Below are positions 1-8,835 of a DNA stretch of 32,604 nucleotides, one piece after another (within the stretch, counting starts at the first letter, position 1; the number at the start of each line of letters is the position of its first letter). Source of the stretch: Robiginitomaculum sp. GTDB lineage: Bacteria; Pseudomonadota; Alphaproteobacteria; Caulobacterales; Maricaulaceae. The stretch spans positions 1 to 32,604 of the forward strand of contig JAESUG010000054.1 in the NCBI GenBank assembly GCA_016763185.1, read 5' to 3'. The position numbers were made by a program, and so were the translations under genes. The notes under the pieces are model-generated. The model saw only the letters and a program-made list of their open reading frames with translations. It made no database searches and was not told the DNA's origin.

Positions 1-3000
1 AAGAAGCGAAAATATGGAACGGTCAAAAACCCACCGTCAATAAGACGCGGATTGGCCGAAATACCAATGAGGCCACCCCACGTACGGGTGCCGATGAGTT
101 TGCCAATTCCAGTATGACGAAAGGCGTAAGGCATATAGTCCCCGCCCGAACCGGCATCCTGGTCGATCAACATAACTTTTGGCCCGTAAACGGCACCGCC
201 CGGTGTGTTATAAACTTTACCGCCTCGGTCTTTCCAGCCCGATAGATAAACGCGGCGCAACACGTCAATGATATAGTTTGCTGCTTGACCGCCGCCATTG
301 GAACGTTCGTCAAAGATCATCGCTTCGCGATCACTTTGGGCAAACATCATGCGGTTGAAATAGGTAAACCCTCCGCCGGCTGTATTGGGAATATAAACAT
401 AGCCCACCTTGCCGCCAGATTGTTCATCCACCCATTTGCGATTGCCTTCAACCCATGCCCAGTGGCGCAATTGCCGTTCTGACCCGGTAGGCTTAACAAT
501 GATATCACGGGCGTCCGCTTCCGCGCCTGTGGTACTGATGCGCAAGCTGAGCTGTGTATCTGCACTGCCTTCCAACATGGAAAAGATATTGTCTTTGCCG
601 GTCAGGGTACGACCGTTCAGCGCGAGAATGTAATCGCCTTCCTTAACCCCCAATCCCGGCGCAGCCAATGGTGCTAAAAGGAAGGGATTCCAGCTTTCGC
701 CTGTGAAGATTTTCTTGATCCGATAGCGGTCGTTTTCAACTCGCAAATTAGCACCTAAGAGGCCGGTATTGGTGCGGCTTTCACTATGTACATCACCGCC
801 ACCAGTACGGTTATGGCCGACTTGCATTTCGCCGATCATTTCCGTCAACAGCCGAGTTAGGTCTTCGCGGCGACCCACATGAGCGAGCAATGGCTTGTAC
901 CGATCATGTACCGCCTGCCAGTTTAGTCCATGCAGGTTCGGGTCATAGAAAAAGTCGCGCTCCATGCGCCAAACTTCTTCGAATATTTGCGCCCATTCAT
1001 GGCGCGGGTCAATGAATGCCCGTACACCACCAAGCTTGAGGGGTTTCGGTTTTAGCTCCTTGCCCTCCTCGGCGGTGACAATCGAGTTGTTCACTTTTTG
1101 GATGATCAAATGCTTGCCGTCAGCGCTCATGGCATAGGTTGCAATTTCACTGGCCATTGTTTTGGATTCCAATTCCTCAAAATCAAAGCGCTTTAGCTCG
1201 TTCGCGGCCTGTGGATTGCTTCCTTGTGGCTCATTGGTAATGCCTGGTTGGGTGCGCTCAATATAATATAACGCACCTTTTTCTGAAACATTTAGCGTGT
1301 CATAATTCCGCTCCGGCAGGGGTAGTGCAACAATGCGATCCCCTACGCCGTCAAGGTCGATTTTTGTAACAATCTTCTTGTTGTCATCCTCTTTGCTCTT
1401 CTCTTCTTTTTTGGCTTCCTCATCGCCAGTTTCAGGTAAAAGCGGCGATCTGTCTTTGGCGCTCAGCACCAACCCATAAATCCCAGCACGATAGGGTCGC
1501 TCCTGAGAAGCCATATCAAGCCCGGCTTGCGCTGGGCCAGAATTGGTTGATGCGGTAAAATACAGCGTTTTACCGTCAGGGCTAAAAGTCGGCGAGCCGA
1601 TATCACTCATGCCATCAGAGACCTTGGTGGATTGACCACTGTTGAAGTTATACACCATCAGATCCGCAAGAAAGTTCGCTTGCTCCAAAGTATAAGCAAG
1701 CCAAGCCCCATCCGGCGATAACGCTGTAGCAAATCCGGCACGGAAGGTGTTGGTAGCAATTTTGACCCGTGTGCCATTGCTGATTTTAATCGCATACAGG
1801 TTCAAATGGTTATCCTGATAAACAATATGTTTGCCTGCGCCACCCCAATTCAGAAGCGTATAAAAGGCTTTGGCATTTTTTTGGCCAAGCGCCAGCTTGC
1901 GTGATGTTTTTTCGCCGCGCTGATCGCGAATCACTAGGCTGTACACACCATCTTTGTCGTCGATATAGGCGATGGTGTCACCGTCTGGTGACCACAGAGC
2001 ATCAAACTCGCGCACCCCATCTGTGCCTGTAAGATTGCGTGTGGAGCCAGCATCCAAAGGTACAGTAAAAACCTCACCGCGCGCGGTCAGCACCGCACGT
2101 TTACCACTTGGCGAAAGGCCAACGCGTTCTACTTGTTTGCTTACGTCTTTCCATTTGGGTCGTACTTGTTCCAGATCGGGGCGGATTGATATGTTGATCT
2201 TACTGACGATGCCTGTGGTCGTATCCAACCGCTTTAACCGGCCACCGGCTTCAAATACAATATGGGTGCCGTGAGCGCCGGCCCAGCGCACATCCCATGG
2301 ACCTTCTTGAGTGTGTTGGGTGATGGCCTTGGTAGCTGGGTCATAACGAAACAGGTTCAGCGATTGATTATCCCTGTCGGAAATAAACCAGATATTTCCG
2401 TTTACCCACATCGGGTTTAGATCATTGACACGATCCCCTGGAATATACTCCAAAGTCTGGTTTGCTGTGGTCATAATATTGATCGACGGCGTTGCCCCAC
2501 CGCGATATTGCCGCCATCCTGACGAGCCTCCATAAAGTCCGTTATATGCCGGGCCGTTCGGTGTATAGGCCAGCTTCATCCCATCTGGCGACCAGCTGCC
2601 GTTAAAGAAACGCGCTTCCATCTGCTTGGCCGGCAAACCACCACTTAGCGGCACATGATAGATCTGTCCGGAGCGCCCGAATGTAGTTTCTCGGTTCGAC
2701 GAAAACGTCACCGCGCTTCCATCCGGTGTCCATCCTGTGACCCGATCTCGGCTTGGGTGAAAGGTCAGACGCTTTGGTTGGCCACCAACAACCGACACCA
2801 CATAAACATCATCATTGCCATCAAAATTTGCCGTAAAAGCCAATAGTTTCCCGTCCGGCGAAAACTTGATATTGCCTTCATTCGCGGGGTGCGACGTTAA
2901 ACGACGTGGATTGTTACCATCCGGATCGGCAATCCAGATATCACCGGCATAGATAAAGGCCACATGCGTCGCAGATATATCTGGCTGTCCGAGCATCAAG

Positions 3001-3092
3001 GTTTGCTCTTGCGCAGCCACAGGAGCAACCATAAGGGTGCCGAGGGCAAGACTTGCAATAATAGATAATACTTTATGCTTCATGATGGTCAT
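1..3092 (-). CDS. Tricorn-type S41 peptidase, C-terminus cut by window edge
   Basis: Secreted, probably periplasmic, serine peptidase of the tricorn (S41B) type, expected to degrade peptides. The frame is open for 1030 codons and leaves the window before its stop. A signal peptide covers about residues 1-27, ending in VAPVAAQEQ. Next come many TolB/WD40-like propeller blades with recurring SPDG motifs (residues 30-650), a core with the tricorn-like stretch EWAQIFEEVWRMERDFFYDP, a PDZ-like segment near 775-870, then the S41 fold. His760 in EMQVGHNRT and Ser982 in DAGSGGDYMPYAFR align with tricorn His746 and Ser965, with nearly the same spacing. The catalytic Glu would lie just past the edge. 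ATG 3092 is preferred over 3083 because AAGGGGA lies at suitable spacing upstream. It starts 109 bases after the previous minus-strand gene, so it may be transcribed separately. Confidence 0.93.
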   Translation of the reverse strand, partial: MTIMKHKVLSIIASLALGTLMVAPVAAQEQTLMLGQPDISATHVAFIYAGDIWIADPDGNNPRRLTSHPANEGNIKFSPDGKLLAFTANFDGNDDVYVVSVVGGQPKRLTFHPSRDRVTGWTPDGSAVTFSSNRETTFGRSGQIYHVPLSGGLPAKQMEARFFNGSWSPDGMKLAYTPNGPAYNGLYGGSSGWRQYRGGATPSINIMTTANQTLEYIPGDRVNDLNPMWVNGNIWFISDRDNQSLNLFRYDPATKAITQHTQEGPWDVRWAGAHGTHIVFEAGGRLKRLDTTTGIVSKINISIRPDLEQVRPKWKDVSKQVERVGLSPSGKRAVLTARGEVFTVPLDAGSTRNLTGTDGVREFDALWSPDGDTIAYIDDKDGVYSLVIRDQRGEKTSRKLALGQKNAKAFYTLLNWGGAGKHIVYQDNHLNLYAIKISNGTRVKIATNTFRAGFATALSPDGAWLAYTLEQANFLADLMVYNFNSGQSTKVSDGMSDIGSPTFSPDGKTLYFTASTNSGPAQAGLDMASQERPYRAGIYGLVLSAKDRSPLLPETGDEEAKKEEKSKEDDNKKIVTKIDLDGVGDRIVALPLPERNYDTLNVSEKGALYYIERTQPGITNEPQGSNPQAANELKRFDFEELESKTMASEIATYAMSADGKHLIIQKVNNSIVTAEEGKELKPKPLKLGGVRAFIDPRHEWAQIFEEVWRMERDFFYDPNLHGLNWQAVHDRYKPLLAHVGRREDLTRLLTEMIGEMQVGHNRTGGGDVHSESRTNTGLLGANLRVENDRYRIKKIFTGESWNPFLLAPLAAPGLGVKEGDYILALNGRTLTGKDNIFSMLEGSADTQLSLRISTTGAEADARDIIVKPTGSERQLRHWAWVEGNRKWVDEQSGGKVGYVYIPNTAGGGFTYFNRMMFAQSDREAMIFDERSNGGGQAANYIIDVLRRVYLSGWKDRGGKVYNTPGGAVYGPKVMLIDQDAGSGGDYMPYAFRHTGIGKLIGTRTWGGLIGISANPRLIDGGFLTVPYFRF

Positions 3093-3128
3093 AACAGTTC
3101 CCCTTTTTGGTGCTTTTACACGCTGGGG

Positions 3129-3160
3129 CTGACATTGTCACGTTAACTTCAAAATGTCAG
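3129..3160. repeat. Inverted repeat with 8-base arms
   Basis: CTGACATT at 3129-3136 is the exact reverse complement of AATGTCAG at 3153-3160, with a 16-base loop containing GTTAAC. It lies between the end of the nucleotidyltransferase gene and the start of the tricorn-type peptidase gene, both read on the minus strand. No T-run follows on the minus strand, so it is not a classical terminator. It could be an operator or a simple mRNA hairpin. Confidence 0.4.
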
Positions 3161-3201
3161 GCTTTTCGATTTCATTAGCTTTGCTCTGAAAGTGCCAAGC
3201 T

Positions 3202-3942
3202 TTACTTAGACAAAACCGACTGTTCTACAATCCAGTTTTCGGCCAATTTGTGCATCTCAGCACTGTCAACATCAATCCAATTGGCAGAACCGATGTCGAT
3301 GCCGATGGCTTGGTTAGCGGCGGCTAGGGTTTTCATACCACCAGAAATACTGTTGTCGTTATTGGTTTGCTGGCTGGTTTGGATGGCTTGGAACAGATTT
3401 GTGTTGGCTCTGAAAATACCGCAGTCAAAAGCGTTATAACGGGTAAGCTCCTTGCCGATATTTCGGATACGCCCACCGTCTAGCTCAATTTTTGTGACAT
3501 CATCAAGGTCAACCATTGGATTATCGAGCCGAAGATCAACACCCAAACCAACCGCACCGGCTGGCAGCTCGGCACTGGCCAAGGCTTGATACAATGCGGG
3601 TTCGACGAAATGGTCACACATCGCCAGATAAAAATCGCCCGGTAAATGAGCTTGCCCACATAATACGGAAATGCCGTTTGGTTGTTCAAACTTCGGATTA
3701 AACGTGCACACAATATTCCAGCCGGTTCGCGTGGCCAGGTCTTTCAAAAAAACCGTCAACCGTTCGGCTTGATACCCGGTCACCACGACAAACTTTTCGA
3801 CACCCGCCAAGCTAGCCGCGCGCATGGCGTGTTCAATTAAGGGCATTCCGGCCAACTTAACCAATGGCTTGGACGAGCCGATGCCTTGTAATCGTGTACC
3901 TTTGCCGGCCGCGACAATTAAACAGTCGGTAATTCGCGTCAT
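3202..3942 (-). CDS. Sugar-phosphate nucleotidyltransferase, probable CTP:inositol-1-phosphate cytidylyltransferase
   Basis: Cytosolic 246-residue nucleotidyltransferase of the COG1213/MobA-like fold. Visible motifs are the nucleotide loop AAGKGTRL (residues 11-18), SSKPL (23-27), a metal-binding MCDH (109-111 region) and a C-terminal WIDVDSAEM segment typical of cytidylyltransferases that activate inositol-1-phosphate or phosphocholine. The family transfers CMP or another nucleotide to a phosphorylated alcohol or sugar. In archaeal di-inositol-phosphate synthesis this domain makes CDP-inositol and is fused or linked to a CDP-alcohol phosphotransferase. Here an inositol-1-phosphate synthase and such a phosphotransferase sit in the same gene run, which favours CDP-inositol as product (inference). 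The start overlaps the stop of the upstream MMPL gene by ATGA, indicating translational coupling. A different substrate, such as phosphocholine or phosphoglycerol, cannot be excluded. Confidence 0.8.
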   Translation of the reverse strand: MTRITDCLIVAAGKGTRLQGIGSSKPLVKLAGMPLIEHAMRAASLAGVEKFVVVTGYQAERLTVFLKDLATRTGWNIVCTFNPKFEQPNGISVLCGQAHLPGDFYLAMCDHFVEPALYQALASAELPAGAVGLGVDLRLDNPMVDLDDVTKIELDGGRIRNIGKELTRYNAFDCGIFRANTNLFQAIQTSQQTNNDNSISGGMKTLAAANQAIGIDIGSANWIDVDSAEMHKLAENWIVEQSVLSK

Positions 3943-6380
3943 GCGGGCTTCTTTCGGTCATTCCATTTCGCGTATAGCTCAAGCAGAACCGGCAATAACA
4001 GCCATGTCATAACCAAACATGCCGTAAATCCAATAATCGCCAATAGGCCCATACCGCGTAACCCACCCATCGAGGCCGTAACCATGCCGCCAAACCCAAG
4101 CAATGTGGTTAGCGTTGTGATCACGGCTGCCCGGCCTGTACTGTTCATAATATAAGCGATATCGACATTTTTGCCGGCGGTACGAAACCGGTGAAAAATA
4201 TGAATACTATTGTCGACCGAAATGCCGATCAGTGATGGCAAAATCACCATATTCATAATGGAAAGCCGAGGTCCAAACGCGCCCATCACGCCCAATGTCA
4301 CCAGCACACCTAATAACGGCGGGATCAAAACCACCAACGCGCCAGACACACTACGGATGAACAAAAATACCAACAGTGCGGTTGCGATGATCACCAATAA
4401 AATCGCCTTTACCGCGTCGGCTTTCATCAAGGCTAGCATTTCAACAAAAATAAAGCTTTCCGAGGCGCTGGCATATTCGCGGTCACCAACAATTACCGTT
4501 GCCGCATCATCATAAAACAATCGGGCCACGGCGCTGTCGTCCATGGAGACCGAATTATAGACATACATTAAATAGCCAGGCTCAACGCCAGTGCCCAAAT
4601 AGGTACGTTTTAGCGCTGGCGGTAGATCGGTAATGTTCAGGTCTTCAATGGACAGATAGCGTCCCACCGAAGCATATTTTTCCGGTGTTAGCCCGCGCAA
4701 TGTATCATTGCGTTTTTCTAATCGTTTGATCACCTCAAGTCGGCTTTCTTGGTCTTTTTGGTTTGGAACGAAATCCAGTAGGCTCGATACTCTTTTGATG
4801 GTTGGCGTTTGCGTATCGGCTTCAATCAAGCTCTTAAAATAAACATCCAATGCATACAGCTCATCATAGGTTTCCACCACAATAATCGCTCGGTCATGGC
4901 CATCAGGAAACACATTGCGCACCAGCTCGTTGGCAACTTGCAAGGATTGAGGTTGCTCAGCTTGCAGGTTTTTGAAATTACGCTCAAATGCCACTTGTGG
5001 TGCAAAAACTGCTGCGAAAATTAACAAGCTACCAGCCGCGCCAAGAATAATGATGCGGTGGTTTTTCTTACCGCTAATCACCATGTTATGCTGGGTGAAT
5101 AATGACTTGGCGGGGGCTTTTGTGCTCCAGTCCCCCAGTTTCTCCAACACGACCATGAGAGCCGGAAATACCGAGTACATAGATACAAAAATCAGCAAAA
5201 CTCCACTACCGGCAATAAAGCCAAATTCGGTGAACGCCCGAAAATCAGTCAACGTCAACGAGAAAAACCCAATAGAAGTCGTCAACGCCGCGATCAATGA
5301 AGCACCGCCGGTGCTGGTGATGATAATTTCGGTGGCCTGCTCAATGCTTTTGCCAAGCCTTCGTTCTTCGCGATAGCGACTAAAATTGTGAATACCAAAA
5401 TCGATACCCAAACCAAACAAGATCAGTGTCAGAAAAATAGTGATCAAATTTAACCCACCAATGGTCACGGCGGTCATGCCCATGGCCCAAACAATGCCAA
5501 TGATCAGCGGAATAAAAATCGCGGGGATGGCAATCCAACTTCGAAACGAGAGGCCAATCAACAGCGCAATTAACGTGATTGAACCCAATAAACCTAATTT
5601 TAAGTCACCAATGATCGCATCAAATTGCGCGACCTTGTTAGCGATCCGGCCCGCGACGCCTACTTGTATTTGGCTTCCATAGCTAGGTGCGTCCAGCTTG
5701 GCGACAATGGCAAATGCGTCTTCAACCATTCGTTTAGAATCGGTTAGCGCTTCTAATCCCGGCTTGGGCCAGACCACCAATACCACGGTCAAACCATCTT
5801 CGGATACGAATAATCTTTCAGTTTGCGGATCGCCCGTTACCTCACCGGAAAGCTGTTCAATCCAGTTATCATCAATCACCGCGCGCGAATCGCCCGCCAG
5901 ATTTTCATCACGCAACGTAACCGTGACATCCGCACCTAATTCCTTAGAGATTTCCTGCGCCATCAAATTCGGATAAGCCGCATCTACATCGGCCTCCAAC
6001 TGCAACAATTCCTCCATACTCAGCAGCAGTAATTTATGAGATTCAAGAACGTCAATATCTTCGAAATACTGACTTGATTCGACCCAATCAAACTGATCGA
6101 TCTCCTGCTTCGCGTCCTTGATGAACTGCAATGTTACACCCGGGTCGTCAGAGTGTGCGGCAATTTGGATCGAGGCAAAGCTACCGGTTTTTCGCAACGC
6201 ATGGTTCAAAGTTTGCACACTTGGCGCACCTTGTGGCATCAATGCCTCTAGTCTCGTTGAAACCGAGATTTGGGCGGCATGAGTATAGGCATAAAAAGTA
6301 AGCGCCACGGCCGCAATCAGAATGTGCACCGCGTACTGGCATATAAATGCTGCCCATTTTTTTCCAAATTGACCTAGCAT
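3939..6380 (-). CDS. MMPL/RND-family exporter with two modules
   Basis: Inner-membrane protein of 813 residues in the MMPL/RND superfamily, related to lipid and hopanoid exporters such as HpnN. It has the duplicated layout of the family: one N-terminal helix, a long periplasmic region, a block of about five helices, then the same again. Conserved helix motifs are GLGIDFGIHNFSRYREE in module one and GISVDNSIHIFHRFR in module two; the acidic residues fit proton-relay positions of RND transporters. It begins 30 bases after the flippase gene and overlaps the nucleotidyltransferase gene by four bases, so it belongs to the same transcript. The context suggests it moves the lipid or glycolipid made by its neighbours toward the outer membrane (inference). 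No outer-membrane or periplasmic adaptor partner is encoded alongside. Confidence 0.88.
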   Translation of the reverse strand: MLGQFGKKWAAFICQYAVHILIAAVALTFYAYTHAAQISVSTRLEALMPQGAPSVQTLNHALRKTGSFASIQIAAHSDDPGVTLQFIKDAKQEIDQFDWVESSQYFEDIDVLESHKLLLLSMEELLQLEADVDAAYPNLMAQEISKELGADVTVTLRDENLAGDSRAVIDDNWIEQLSGEVTGDPQTERLFVSEDGLTVVLVVWPKPGLEALTDSKRMVEDAFAIVAKLDAPSYGSQIQVGVAGRIANKVAQFDAIIGDLKLGLLGSITLIALLIGLSFRSWIAIPAIFIPLIIGIVWAMGMTAVTIGGLNLITIFLTLILFGLGIDFGIHNFSRYREERRLGKSIEQATEIIITSTGGASLIAALTTSIGFFSLTLTDFRAFTEFGFIAGSGVLLIFVSMYSVFPALMVVLEKLGDWSTKAPAKSLFTQHNMVISGKKNHRIIILGAAGSLLIFAAVFAPQVAFERNFKNLQAEQPQSLQVANELVRNVFPDGHDRAIIVVETYDELYALDVYFKSLIEADTQTPTIKRVSSLLDFVPNQKDQESRLEVIKRLEKRNDTLRGLTPEKYASVGRYLSIEDLNITDLPPALKRTYLGTGVEPGYLMYVYNSVSMDDSAVARLFYDDAATVIVGDREYASASESFIFVEMLALMKADAVKAILLVIIATALLVFLFIRSVSGALVVLIPPLLGVLVTLGVMGAFGPRLSIMNMVILPSLIGISVDNSIHIFHRFRTAGKNVDIAYIMNSTGRAAVITTLTTLLGFGGMVTASMGGLRGMGLLAIIGFTACLVMTWLLLPVLLELYAKWNDRKKPA

Positions 6381-6410
6381 TTGGTGGCACGCCTTGCACG
6401 CATGAGAAAA

Positions 6411-7919
6411 CTATTTGTCATCGGTTTTGCTTATCAACTTTCTTGACCGCTGTTTCTTTTGCCGCAACACACGCAACAAAACGCGGTCAGATTTGGTAAG
6501 CCCAAATCTTCGGATCAAGGCTATGTAGCAAAACAGGCTAAGCAGGACAATCGCCGCGATCAACAAAACCGGCTCAATGCCAACCAAAACCCGTGCGCCG
6601 CTTAAAAAAGCAACCATTACAAGTGCAAACCCAAGCGGCGGTAGATAACTGATGGTGATCACTTGTATGTGTAGTCGGTTCGCCAACATGATAAGCCGCC
6701 CGCTACTTAAGACGATAATAGCGATTAAAAACCCAATTGCAGCGCCAGTAACGCCCCACATTTGTGAAAATACCGCAACTAAAACCATCTCGACACCCAA
6801 GCTCATGATAACCAAAATTGGTGGAATTTTAGGATTGGCAAACACCAATGGCGTTTCAGTGGTAATAAATGTTCCATCAATTAATTCTGCCATCACAATA
6901 ATGGCCAAAATCAGCCAACCCACTGCAAAACTTGGATTAAATAACGTCAATAATTGATCACCAAATACCAACATCGGAATGGTTATTCCCAATTGAATGA
7001 TGAAGACCCAACGGCAAATTCCGATTAAATTTGCCCGAATACGATTGTTCGGTGACTGGTTATGCAAGCGGGCAATCACCGGCGAAATCATCGGTTCGAA
7101 CAGCGCATTTACTTTTTGTGGGACGGTGACAAGCTGCTGAACCATGTAATAAAGACCAACCCCAGTATTGGGTACAAACTGACCGAGGATCAGAATATCA
7201 ATGCGCCGCAGCATCATCACACCAAGGTCCGTAATGCCAACCGGAATGCTTTGGCGTGGAATAGTTAACATGTTTCGTAAGCTCGGACGCGACGTAAACA
7301 AGGCTCGTGCTCCATAGGTATGAACCAGACCGAACCCAACGGTGAGCGCTGAAATACAAACAGACCCGACATAGGCAATCACCAATCCATCCTCGGTGAC
7401 CCCCAGCCCGTAATACAACACCAACGCCAAGCCCAAAAAACTCCAAGGTTCGGTAAAGCCCCGTGACCAGACATCCCACTTAATCACTCGTTTAAACTTG
7501 ATGGCTGCCAAGGAAACTTCGGTAAACGCGATGGCCGGTATCGCAAAAAACAATAAGGGCAATAAATTCGCATTACCCGGCAATACCAATGGCCATAGCA
7601 ATAACAAACCAGCAGACAATGCGATGCTCACCATCAGGGTAACACCCAAGGCTTCGAGCACCCGTTGCTCTACGGATATTTTTTGTTCTTCGTTAAAGCT
7701 AAGCATGTCCAACAGGCCACGCTTTAGGCCCAACACCCCGATGGCAGCAATAATTTCCACATAGGCCGCAGTTTGGCCCAACACCCCAAGCTCGGCGGCC
7801 CCAAACAAGCGCGCAGCTGCCAACACCAGAATAACCCGTGCAACCATCCGCCCGCCAAAGCCAAATAACAAGGCTTGGGCACCACGCAAAATATCGCGAA
7901 TGTCATCAACCCCAGCCAT
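6411..7919 (-). CDS. Wzx/MATE-type flippase
   Basis: Polytopic inner-membrane protein of 502 residues with about 12-14 hydrophobic helices, resembling polysaccharide or lipid-linked oligosaccharide flippases of the MOP exporter superfamily. Such proteins turn lipid-linked precursors from the cytosolic to the periplasmic face. A basic cytosolic tail (RQKKQRSRKLISK) ends the protein. Its ATG shares one base with the stop of the CDP-alcohol phosphotransferase gene (TAATG), pointing to coupled translation. Association with inositol-lipid genes suggests the cargo is an inositol phospholipid or a glycan built on one. The substrate cannot be deduced from sequence. Confidence 0.85.
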   Translation of the reverse strand: MAGVDDIRDILRGAQALLFGFGGRMVARVILVLAAARLFGAAELGVLGQTAAYVEIIAAIGVLGLKRGLLDMLSFNEEQKISVEQRVLEALGVTLMVSIALSAGLLLLWPLVLPGNANLLPLLFFAIPAIAFTEVSLAAIKFKRVIKWDVWSRGFTEPWSFLGLALVLYYGLGVTEDGLVIAYVGSVCISALTVGFGLVHTYGARALFTSRPSLRNMLTIPRQSIPVGITDLGVMMLRRIDILILGQFVPNTGVGLYYMVQQLVTVPQKVNALFEPMISPVIARLHNQSPNNRIRANLIGICRWVFIIQLGITIPMLVFGDQLLTLFNPSFAVGWLILAIIVMAELIDGTFITTETPLVFANPKIPPILVIMSLGVEMVLVAVFSQMWGVTGAAIGFLIAIIVLSSGRLIMLANRLHIQVITISYLPPLGFALVMVAFLSGARVLVGIEPVLLIAAIVLLSLFCYIALIRRFGLTKSDRVLLRVLRQKKQRSRKLISKTDDK

Positions 7920-8794
7920 TAGCGTGCTGGCAGTTCTATTTGTTGGGCTAGTGCATTTTCGGTACGGTCCTCTACCAATACCAATCCGAAAAACACCAAA
8001 TTTAAGATCACAAGTTCAATCCAAAAATAAAGCGCCGGCTGTCCGATAAGGGCGCAAATCGCGAACATAATGGTTCGATTATTAGCATTGAGCAGCGCCC
8101 AAGCACGAACCAATGGGACGGTTTTGTTGACCGTTTCTTGGTATAAGGCTGCGGTATTGCCCGCGTGTAGGTTGGCTAGTTTTTCATCAAGCACCGATGT
8201 TTTTCGGGCCGAAAGGCGTTGCACCACATCATAACCTCGCGCCAGTGCAGACCTCTTGCCATCGATGTGTGTTAAGCCTTCGGCAATAGGTGCACGAGTT
8301 AATCCTTGACTGCGCCGGTGATAGTGTTGCCGCCGTTCTTCATAGGCTGCTGCTTGAAATGCATGACTGGCTGCGGCACCGACCGCCAAAATCCAAATCA
8401 GTTGCGAAGACCCCAGCTCCAGCAAATAAAACGTAAAACCCAGATAGACACTCGCGAACACCAAATGATCGCAAACGCCGTCAATGATCCGCCCCAATGC
8501 ACTGGTAGAGTTGGTTGCCCGTGCAATGCGCCCATCGGCACCGTCCAACACATGCCAAGTGAACATGCAAGCAAACCCAAGCAACGCAAAGTGCCAATTG
8601 CCTTGGCCGAAATAAAACCAGCCCGCCAATAACCCAAAACTTAACCCCAATACCGATACGACATTGGCGCTTAATTTTAAGGGAATAGCAATTTTGACAA
8701 TCAGGTTGGATAAGGGATGGACCACATATCTATTGGAATAGTTCTCAATAGATATGGGCCGGCCATATTGTGCAGGGTCCGGGATTTGGCTCAT
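7919..8794 (-). CDS. CDP-alcohol phosphotransferase family membrane enzyme
   Basis: Integral membrane enzyme of 291 residues. It contains the complete family signature D-G-x2-A-R-x8-G-x3-D-x3-D: Asp87, Gly88, Ala91, Arg92, Gly101, Asp105 and Asp109. These aspartates bind the metal ions used to transfer a phospho-alcohol from a CDP-activated donor to an acceptor hydroxyl. Several hydrophobic helices surround the motif, with a cytosolic loop near residues 150-215 and two further helices at the end. Lying directly downstream of inositol-1-phosphate synthase and in one run with a putative CDP-inositol-forming enzyme, it probably makes a phosphoinositol lipid or an inositol phosphodiester. Alternatives are transfer from CDP-diacylglycerol to inositol-1-phosphate, as in mycobacterial PIP synthase, or use of a ceramide or diglyceride acceptor. 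ATG 8794 is preceded by AAGG close upstream. Confidence 0.88.
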   Translation of the reverse strand: MSQIPDPAQYGRPISIENYSNRYVVHPLSNLIVKIAIPLKLSANVVSVLGLSFGLLAGWFYFGQGNWHFALLGFACMFTWHVLDGADGRIARATNSTSALGRIIDGVCDHLVFASVYLGFTFYLLELGSSQLIWILAVGAAASHAFQAAAYEERRQHYHRRSQGLTRAPIAEGLTHIDGKRSALARGYDVVQRLSARKTSVLDEKLANLHAGNTAALYQETVNKTVPLVRAWALLNANNRTIMFAICALIGQPALYFWIELVILNLVFFGLVLVEDRTENALAQQIELPAR

Positions 8795-8835
8795 TTGCCT
8801 TATACCTCACCTTGGACCTTCACCTATGGGATAGA

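Noticed and set aside
4210-5976. Several plus-strand open frames of 70-134 codons opposite the MMPL gene
   Set aside because: They are antisense shadows of a well-supported membrane protein gene, with low-complexity products and no ribosome-binding sites.
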